Shown piece after piece: positions 1 to 10,588 of a stretch of DNA of 64,000 bases. The position numbers and the translations under genes were made by a program. The stretch covers positions 70,277,422 through 70,341,421 of the forward strand of contig CP142456.1 of NCBI GenBank assembly GCA_038049695.1, in the 5' to 3' direction. The notes below the pieces were generated by a model. The model saw only the letters and a program-made list of their open reading frames with translations, did not search any database and was not told the origin of the DNA. The stretch comes from Cinnamomum chago. Lineage: Eukaryota; Streptophyta; Magnoliopsida; Laurales; Lauraceae. Every line of letters starts with the position of its first letter. The first letter of the stretch is position 1.

Positions 1-3000
1 GTGAGGAAAAACCAGGCAGAGGCTATACAAATGAATCAGATCATTGGACTTCTTGGAAGAGCAGATGCGGCTTTGTCCCCAGGAGAGAAAGAGGAGAGAT
101 ATTATAGAGAGAAGAATTCGTTAAGTAATCAGCCATTGGAACCTTTGCAACCATTTTACTGTCCAATCACTTACGATATTATGGTAGACCCAGTGGAGAC
201 CTCGTCGGGGAAGATATTCGAGAGAAGCGCGATAGAGAAGCGGCTTAAAGATGGGAACACCACCTGTCCCTTGACCAATATTCCCTTAGACAGCAGGTTT
301 CTGCGACCTAATGTTATTCTTCGGAAATCAATTGAAGAATGGAAGGAAAGAAACACTATGATAACAATTTGTTCATTGAAGGTGAAACTCTGCTCAGGTG
401 AGGAGCAAGAGGTGCTTCCTTGCCTGAAACAGCTTCAGGACCTTTGTGAAGAAAGAGACTTGCACCGTGAATGGGTAGCATTGGAGAATTACATACCAAT
501 TCTTGTTGGCTTTCTTAGGGGAAGGGGTCCTGAGACAAAGAGTCGTGCTCTGGCTATCCTTCATTTATTAGCAATGGACAGTGATGACAATAAGGTACTT
601 TTTTTATTAGAGTATTTCTCAATTACTTTAGTTCTCCTTCCCTTTTTGTTAATAAGAATTGATGTAAATAGTTTGATAGATAAGTCCATAACTATGGCTA
701 CTTATTTCTGTCTGGACTAGATTAATCCCATCATCGTTCTGTCAGGTATCATCAAAGAATATATAATTTTTTTGTGGCAAGTTAATGGATGTTCTTTCTT
801 TGGGTGTTTGAATAAGTTGAGATTGAAACCTGCAGGAAAGGATTGCTGAAGTTGAAAATGCCATTGAATCTATTGTCAAGTTACTTGCACGAAGCACTGT
901 GGAAACTAAATTAGCAGTGGCCCTGTTACTGGAACTATCAAAAAGTTTTGTAGTTCTTGACCGAATCGGAAAGGTACATGGCTGCATACTGCTCCTAGTA
1001 ACAACTTATAACAGTGAAAACATTCAAGCTGCAAGAGATGCGAAGGAACTTTTGGAGAGACTTCCATTTGATAATCAGAATGTGGTACAGATGGCAAAGG
1101 CAAATTATTTCAAACCTTTGTTGCAACGGCTTTCATCAGGTTCTTACTCTAACCATATATATATATATATATATTTTGTAGAATTTTGTTTATAATACCT
1201 GAAAATATATAATGCCTTCTGGTTAAGTATCTCTGTAGAAATTCAGCAGTCCCACAATACCATTGTTGCAGGAAACTTCTACTGATTCTTCCAATCCATT
1301 TGGAATCATGCTCCTTTCTTACACTTGCAAAACTTGAGAAACAGCCAGTTCCCACCATTTTCACTTGAAGTCTGTGGCGGGCCCAGGATTTTTGTTTGAA
1401 TGGGGCTGATGATGATCAATTGAGATTTTCAATCATTCATGTGCTCAATCAGACAATGGACCCCACTTCTGTTGTCATAAAACTCTAGCATATATCCCTA
1501 CTGGGTATGAGATTCATCTCGAACGGTCCAGATTATCTTTGAGTGGGCCCCACGATGGAGTTCTGGACCACTTTGTTAGTTCCTAACAACGAGTTAATCG
1601 GATTTCCATCATTCACTCAATCAAACGGTGGGACCTACCTTTATTGAAATAAAATTTTAGGATATGTCATTGGAGGGGTTGACATTCATTTTGAAGGGTT
1701 TAGATAATCATTTTGTGGGCCCCACAATGGATTTCCGGAGACGTATTATAATAGCTACAATAGAGAATCAAACTCGTCCTCATCACAGCTGAATTAAACT
1801 CAACTCCCTCTTTCTGAAAAGATTCCAGACCTCCCTTTTTTTCATTTTTTCAGTTTCTCCTTTCTTCTTTCTTCTTCACTTACCTATTTCATTTTCTTCT
1901 TCTTCTTTCCCCTCTTTTTTCTCTCGTCTCCTTCTCTCTGCCTCAAGGGTGGGGCGGAACCCATTTTGAAGGTGGGGCGTCGGCCATACCACCATAACCA
2001 TTAGCCCATCATGGGAGTTTTCCAAATCCGATGGGTGCGACCTCACCCACATGCAATAAGTGGGCCCCCCTTGCTTGAAGTCTCAAATCTTCCCCATTCT
2101 CACTTCCACTTTGTCCAACTATGATCCTTAATCTACAAATTGCAACACTCTGTATAGCAAAATTTGCAAGCAATTTCTTACAATTTCTGTTGTTGACCCA
2201 ACCCCTATTAGTTGAGCGTTTACTTGATAATCCATGTTGCAAAATCTTTTGCGGAACTTAGTGACCAATGATATTGCAAATGGTTGATTCTTTCTTTAGT
2301 CTATGAGTACCTTTATAATTGTTTGACAACTTCTGCACACTCTATTTCTTGCATTACATCGTATAACGAAGTGCTGAAAAATGTAACTCACAGAAGTGGT
2401 GATTTATGAATGATGATCCGACTTCTAATGCTCATCTATCACTAGAATCATAGTTGCTCAAATACAAAAAGCATTCACAAATGGTTAGCACTCATAGGTA
2501 TCTAGTACAGAATAGATCAAGTACAACCGGTTTGTGATTTATGAATGATGACCCGACTTCTAATGCTCATCTATCACTAGAATCATAGTTGCTCAAATAC
2601 AAAAAGCATTCACAAATGAGTGACACTCATAGGTATCTAGTACAGTGTAGATTAAGTACAACCAGTCCTCTAATTTCATATTTCATAGAATACACACAAA
2701 ATCATTTCCATATCCCATAGAAGTTCTAGTCTTTTTATTAGATCATCACCCATTTGGTCACAATCTTTGCTATCCTCTTGGAAACCAATTTTCGATATGG
2801 TATTTGATATTATTCGGTGTAAGTTATCCATAGAAAAAATTCCCAAAATCCTACTAAAAAGGTCATAACATAGTCAAATCCTCCAAATACCAAAAAGGAA
2901 ATATGCTAATGAAGAGCATAATCCTTTCCAATTCTCCAAATACCAAAAGGAAATATGTTAATGAAGAGCATAATCATTTCCTTCAAAGCATAGATAAAAT

Positions 3001-6000
3001 GTGCCAGTGTGTTCCCATGTGCTTGTGCATGGGTGATGGCTATGAAAGCTAAAATATAAGTAAACTAATTTCAGATTTTTTGGGTGGCTAGGAAACATCT
3101 TACCAAAACAGGGGGAAATATATGATACAATAAAGCTGCTGTCTAACTGAAAGCCACGGTCACAAGTGCAGAAATGAGTTACTGAACTTTTAGTTTGAAA
3201 GAACAACTATCACGTCCTTTTAATTGGCAAAGATATAGTATCACTTGATATATGCAAGTACTCAATTTGTTTTGTGATGCAGGGTCAGATGTCTCAAAGA
3301 TGATCATGGCAACAGCTTTAGCTGACATGGAATTGACAGATCACAGTAAAGCTGCTCTATTTGATGATGGGGTGCTGCAGCCGCTTCTTCATTTGATCTC
3401 ACATGGTGATACACAGGTCAAGCAAGCAGCTGTGAAAGCTCTTAAGAACCTGTCAAGTTTACCACGAAATGGCTTGCAAATGATTAGAGAAGCAGCTGTA
3501 GCCCCACTTCTTAGCCTCCTATACCTTCACATTGCATCTTACCCAGCACTTCGAGAGCAAGTGGCGGCCACAATTATGAACCTTGCCATATCAGCAACAT
3601 CACCTGAAGCTGGTGAGACACCAATGATGTTGCTTGATTCTGATGATGACATCTTCAGACTTTTCTGCTTAATTAGCCTAACAGGACCAAATGTACAAGA
3701 AAGCATTCTCAGAACCTTCCATGCCTTGTGTCAACCTCCCTCAGCAAGAGACATGAGGGCCAAGCTAAGACAGGTACGTACCATATAAGGTTTTCTTCTT
3801 CTGCTGAAAATGTGATGTGTACAGTTCCATCCATGCTTGTTGGTGCATATATGGGTGTCTACCATTTTGCACGAATGGAAAACATGCCTCCCATGTCTGG
3901 TGACAAGCATGGTGCTAGGTAAAAGGCTAATGCATTGAAAACTGTGATACTAGATTTTTGTAGTCGTCAATTTTGCCTCGGACCCCATTTCAATTTGACT
4001 CCATACTGATAACATTTTGGCCAGTTTGACACATCAGTGATTTAGTTTAGAGTTCAATATCCCGAAACTTATAAAAATAAAAGAATGTAAATAGAAAATT
4101 ATGAAAAATAGTATATATAAAATAAAAAAAAGCGAAACTAACAATGTACATTGTATATATTTATTCAATTCATTCTACGACATCAAAAAAGCAATATGCC
4201 ATTTCTACATGTCAAATAAATAATTTATAAGCCATGTGTGTTGTAACAATGTGAAGTTTTGACATTCATTCAGAGTTCTCATCTCCAATTATTAGTGTTG
4301 TAGCAAGAGAACCAAAAGAACATAAAACAAACACATTCACATGATCATTATAATGGGGCAAACTAGTACCTAAATCAATGTGAACTGTGAAGCAATTTTT
4401 TTTTTAAATAAATTGAAAAAAGAATTGCACCTCTATCACTGTTTGGCCAAAATCTGGCCATTTCTTCAGCTGAACAGGCTGAAATTTGGACAAAAATGGA
4501 CTTCGAAATATAGACCTAAATTCTTCACAAGATTGTTTAGTTAGCCAAGTCTGAGGATTTGGCGCACGATAGATTGGAATGGAGAAAAAAAATTGATGTA
4601 GCCAACCCCAATATAGTTGGCACAAGGCTTTGATGATGATGATTGTTCTGTTTGGTCAGGTTTGTTCTGTTCAGCTGAACTGAATGAAATTGACTGCAAT
4701 GTTTTCAGTGCTTTGGGGCATAGGAATTCATCTATTGCATGTAGAATCTTGATTAGTTGCATGAGAAATGAGGATGGTGGTTTTCCTAATAAATCCCCAT
4801 GACAGACTAGGAGGATATTAAGGCTCTATATGGAGCATAGAGCACCATAATGAAGCATCTTTGGCTTTTAGAGTTATCCTTTGTAAAGTTCTATTTCCGA
4901 GAACTGAGTGTATCATTTTATGTGAGAATTAAGTAGGTTCTATTAATTGGGTGTCTTCCCCAAACTAGAGTTGAGTGAGTCCCCTTATGTGAGAATTGAG
5001 TGAACTGTTGGGCATGTACTTCCCCCATTATTAATTCGATTTATCAAAAGTAGTTATACATGGCTATATCATTATCAATAACAAAATCCTTTGAGTGCCC
5101 TTTATTCCGCAACTTTACAGCATCAAACATTTATTTTAGAGCAGTTTTCAATCTGGCAAGAAACTTTGAAAAGATGAATGGTTAATCAATATAAGCAACC
5201 TAAAAGAAGGAGAGTTCTGTTCTAAGTGGAACTGAGTTGATATCAGGTATGGTACTTTGTTTCTATTGGGTTTATTGGCTAAGCTTCAGTTTTAGAACAT
5301 TTGAGAGGAGTGTTTATTTCAGTGTCAATTCTTACTAGACTGTCAGTCCTATAGTTACTTTTTGAACTTATCAGAATCTGTGCAATTCACTAGGCAATAT
5401 ACATACTATCAAGAAATCTCCTATGGTCCTTTTTTAATTTATTAAGTCTCTGTGAATGTTTTCAGAAATTTTTAAAATGATGGGACTCAGTACACTCCAG
5501 GAGGCTATGGCAGCAGATTGTAAATTTTATTTCCTTTAATATAACTGAAGGTTTATACTTCATATAGTCAAGATCTTTTTAAATCCAAATTAAATTAAGA
5601 AAACCTTTGAAAATCAAAATGGCTCGAAAAACTCATCATTTTTGTGATCCATGAAAGTACCATTTAGAACATGTTGGTTCTTGCCTGAATCAGGTTCTTC
5701 ACTTGTATAACCACAGTAATGCAGTCAAAGGGTCTTGATAAAATATCTTTTCTGGATAGTTATACCAAAGATAATCATCTGGTTATTATGGAAAGAATGG
5801 TAGGGTCTTCAAAAATCATGAGTACTTGTCGAAAAAGCTCAAAGAGATTGTTACACTTGTAGTAGCTAAGTGGATTTTGGGGAAACAGGAGTTCAAAGGC
5901 TTAGGACTGGGAAAGTTGGGAAGCATTAAAGAAGGAAGAATGGGAACGAAAAGACAACAGAGAGCTATGTGGCATATTATAAGGTTGGAGCCTGGAAGTG

Positions 6001-9000
6001 TGTCCACAGAAAGAGGAGCCTGATAGCAAGGATGAAAATATCGGTAGCGGCGGGCGTAGCGGCCCCCCGCCAAACCGATACGAAGCGGGCGATACGTAGC
6101 GTATCGGGGATACGTATCGGCGTAGCGGTGCGATTTTAAGAAATCGCCAAAAAAATCTGAAAAAATTCCAGAAAATCCAGAAAATTGTAAAATGAAAGAA
6201 AATGTGGTTCTTTTGCAAAAGTAAGTAAGAAAAGGGAGCGTAGCGGTGCCCTCAATATATGATGTCCTGTATCGCTGTATAAATAGAAAATAATAGTAAT
6301 GATTAGTTTTTTCACATGTATTTATGTTTCTTAGTCATGTTAACTTAAAAAGTAATGGAAAGCTAAATAGAAAAAAATTAGAACATGAAATAAAGGCATA
6401 AGAATTAAGAAGACTTAAGAGTTAGGTCATTAGTGAACATTGAACAATCAAATATCAATACTTCAGCATTCAAGGTTCAAATTCAATCAAGTGAATGAAC
6501 TATGAAGTGATCAACAATCAACATTCAACACCAATTTAGAAATGACAAAGGGAGTAGAGAGTTAGTGAGAGAAATAGGAAATTAGGAATACCTTGATCAC
6601 CACCAAAAGGGATTTGGGACACTTATATTCATACATTTGAACAATATGTAATGTAAACATCATGATAGTACTATTAGAGCCAAATATCAGTGTTTAATTG
6701 TTACTTTGTTAGGGTCACTGTGGTGAGACCTAACCCTAAGTATAAAACTTTGGTGATCAAAATTAGCTTAATATGAACATAAACATTATATGTTGCATGC
6801 ATTCATGATAGATCATTCAATATATGAAAAGTACTGATAAAGAGGCCGAGCCCCGTAGGGCTGTCCGACGATTTTTTTTTTTGAACTTACGCAAGATGGA
6901 CCACAAAGAGGTGAAAACAGCAACCATAGACGGAAAGAGATGAAAGAGAAGGGTAAAAAACCCTAAAAAGTCCAAAAGGGGGGGTTATACACGTCGTATC
7001 GGCCGCCACGTAGCTTGGCGGCATGTATCGGCCGATACTCTTGACTTAGGAGACATTTGGGACCACAAAGAAGTGAAAATGGAAACTATAGAGGGGAAGA
7101 GAACAAAGACAAGGGTAAAAAACCCTAAAAAGTCCAAAAGGGGGGGTTTTATACCCCCCCCCCCCCCCCCCCCCCCACGTGTATGCGCCAATACACTAAA
7201 GTATCGGCCGATACGCTCCCGTATCGGCCGCTACGGGTGCGATACACCCGTAGCGGCCGATAACTTCTTGTACCGTATCGGCCAAGGCCGATACGGCCGA
7301 TATATCGGCCGATACGAAGCATTTTCTTCCTTGCCTGATAGCATCATAATGAATAAAATATTAGGGAATCTGGCACCCTATGATGGGGGGAGGCTCAAAA
7401 GAGGAAGATGATAGTGACATGGACTTCCCACTAACCACTTGTCTAAAGTTCAATATCGATGGTACTTCCAACTTAGAAGCTAAGAAGCATAGACACGGAC
7501 ATGGGACACGGACACGACACGACACGGACACGCCGACACGGCATTTCTCAAAAAAGTAGGACACGGACACGTCGGGAACACATTAATATTTAATGATAAT
7601 AATAATAATAATAAATCTAATCATATCTAATCATATACATGGACACGGACACGCCGACATAGTATATCTTCTTTTTCTTCTTTTTTCGTTAGAGTTGGAC
7701 GGACGAATGGGGTTTTTTCTCTTTCGTTTAGGGCTGGACGGACGAATGAGGTTTTTTTCCTCTTTCGTTTAGGGCTGGAGTTGGATGAATGAATTAAAAG
7801 AGCCCCCTTTTCCTCTTAAGTTATGACTTTTTACAAACAGCCCCGTTTTCTTTTCTTTTTTTACTCTAATTTAATTTTTTTTCCAATTAAAAGAGGCCAG
7901 CGTGTCCCCAACATGTCCCAAGCGTGTCCCCAACGTGTCCCAGCGTGTCCCCAACGTGTCCGGAATATAAAATATAAAACAATAAATAGGATACTCTCTT
8001 TAGCGTGTCCGACACGTGTCCGAGCGTGTCCATGTCCGACACGTGTCCGACACGGACACGACAGCCCCGGAGAGGTGTCCGTGCTTTTAGAAGGGTCCTG
8101 CTAGAATTAAGGGGAGTTATATTCTATGAGGCTTCATGAAAGTAGTATTCTCCTGTCATGTAGGTCTTAAAGACTCAATGAAGTGGAAGCTTTGAATATA
8201 AGAGATTGTTTTTATTGGTTTTTTTTCTCTCTGTTAGATGCTCCACTCATGCACCTACACACACCATACAAGTCCTTAACTAACCAAGCAACGACTAGGG
8301 ATTGATCCCTAGTCCTCCCTGTGGAAAGGGAGATGCCTTACCATTAATCCATCAGGATCAGTCAGTTGGCATTAAGGGCTTTTCTGAAATGGTATCAGAA
8401 AAGTTACCAAATATTTGATTGACATCCTGAGAACCAAAGAACTAGTGGGACCAAGGCAATAAGGGCATTTTCATCACCCTTAAGAGTCTTTATAATTAAT
8501 ATAAATTCTATATATTTATATATAAATATATTAATCCAAGGTATCTTATGGTGAGAGGTGATTCCACAAATGGTATTAGATGAGTATCAGATTTTGGAAG
8601 TGGTCGTGCTTCTTTTGCCGAGAAATAGAATTTGTGCAAAACAATGTATTTGTTGTTCTACAAATTTTGTAGGCAGTGGATAAGGTCGCCTATTAGCTGA
8701 ACAAGGAGCAAGTCCAGCTACTATGATAACATGTGTATGGATCTCCTGGTGTAACTTCTTTTTTGCTTGCCCTTCATTACTTTTGTGTTGACTGTCCTTT
8801 TTCTTGCATTTTCCAGAGAGACTCCTTTACCAAAATCATTTTATTTTTAACTGTATGCCACTAAGAAAAGTAGATGAGGCATCAAGGGAGAAGCTGAGTT
8901 GGTAGTTATTGGTTAGGTACTAAGGGATAGGAAGAGCTGGATGCTGCTGTCATCTTCCAAACTGATTGAGGCGAAGGATGTATCCATGGAGGGTTTAGCA

Positions 9001-10552
9001 ATTAGGGAATCATTAAGGCCATAAGCAGGGCCGGCTCGAGACAATTCAGGGCCTAAAGCGACAATCCTAAATGAGGCATTTTCTATGCTTTAATATTATT
9101 ATAAATATTTTATTTAAAATTTATTTTTCTTGTTTTTTTGTGATGCAAAATTACTAATTAAGTTTTTATATTCAGAGTTTAGCTAACCTATCTTAAGTCC
9201 ACCTCCAAAGCCCACGTGAAAGTATTGGGCCCATCCCCAAAACTCACGTGAAAATCTTGGATAAAAAATCCAACCACCTATTTGGCTCCTCCCCACACAA
9301 AACAAAAATCCAAGATGTACTTCAGAGGTGTGCCCGTATGCACTATGGGCAAGTGAATAAATTCCGGCAGGGGCCCATTGTTTATCTTAGATTTTAAGAT
9401 CTATTATTAAGGCTGAAATCCCAAGCTATGGATTTAATACAACCACATCATGGATCAAATCTGAATGGGCCCCTATTGACCTAGGATACACAAAAATAAT
9501 GGGAAAGGCTCGTGAAGCAAGTTCATGACTGAATTAATAATTGAGAGTTCTAAAATCAATTGGACTCCTAACAATGAAAATATAAGGGGCAGATTTGGAA
9601 ATATATATAATAGGTCATAAATGACACTTTAACGTCCCGTGAAAATCTTGGTAGGATCTTCTTAAGAGAGAGTTATTATGGGCCTTATATTTTGGGGAGA
9701 AAAAAAGGGTTGGTAGTTGACAAGTTTTTTTTTTGGAATTTCAAAAGATGTCAGTTGCTAACCTGCTATTATGGGGCCTGTTTTTGGGCCATATTTTTTT
9801 GGGGCTAAATCAATGGCTTTGTTGGCCAAATGATAGAGCCGGCCCTGGCCATCAGGGCTTAGCAATTAGAATAGCACGGTGTCTCTTCTAAAGTCGATTC
9901 CAGGGGTGGTTTGATTTTAGTTGGTTGTAACCATGCTCCCTCTCCCTCTTCTTTGAGGCTAGAAAATCAGGTGTCAGATCTCGCGGGGAAGAACTATGTG
10001 GAAGGTCTCCTTTGATCAATTACTTGTGTTTTCTGGAAAGACAGGAGTCCAAGGGCCCATTTGGCATCATTCCCATGATGTTCTTACTCGGGTGTGGAAT
10101 CAGGTTGTGCTGAAAACAGGTTATGCCAAGATCAGACTCTGCAGAATTTGTTTGATAACATGAATCACCACAAATCAAATGGATTGGGTCAAAGGCGATT
10201 TTTTGAGAAATATAATGAAGCTGACGAACAATTATTTCATTTTCCATGCAAACAAGCAAGCCCAGGAAACCACATGAGTCTTGCAATTATCAGGAATTCC
10301 TAAGGAACCCACTTTATCATGAATTCCTAACAATTCATTTTCATGCAAAATAATGGGCCTTTAATGGAAAGCGTTCAGCCAAATCATTGATACCAAGTTT
10401 TGACCCTATGGTAGTTCCAACAAAAATTAATTCAAATCAATGTTTAGGAGCTTCTATTTTGGCTCCATGGATCCGCAGCTTTTTGGAGACAGCCTTATTG
10501 AAAACAGAAATATCTCATAGTTAGGTGAGAGCATCTCTCATAGGAGCATCTC

Positions 10553-10588
<36 letters not shown>

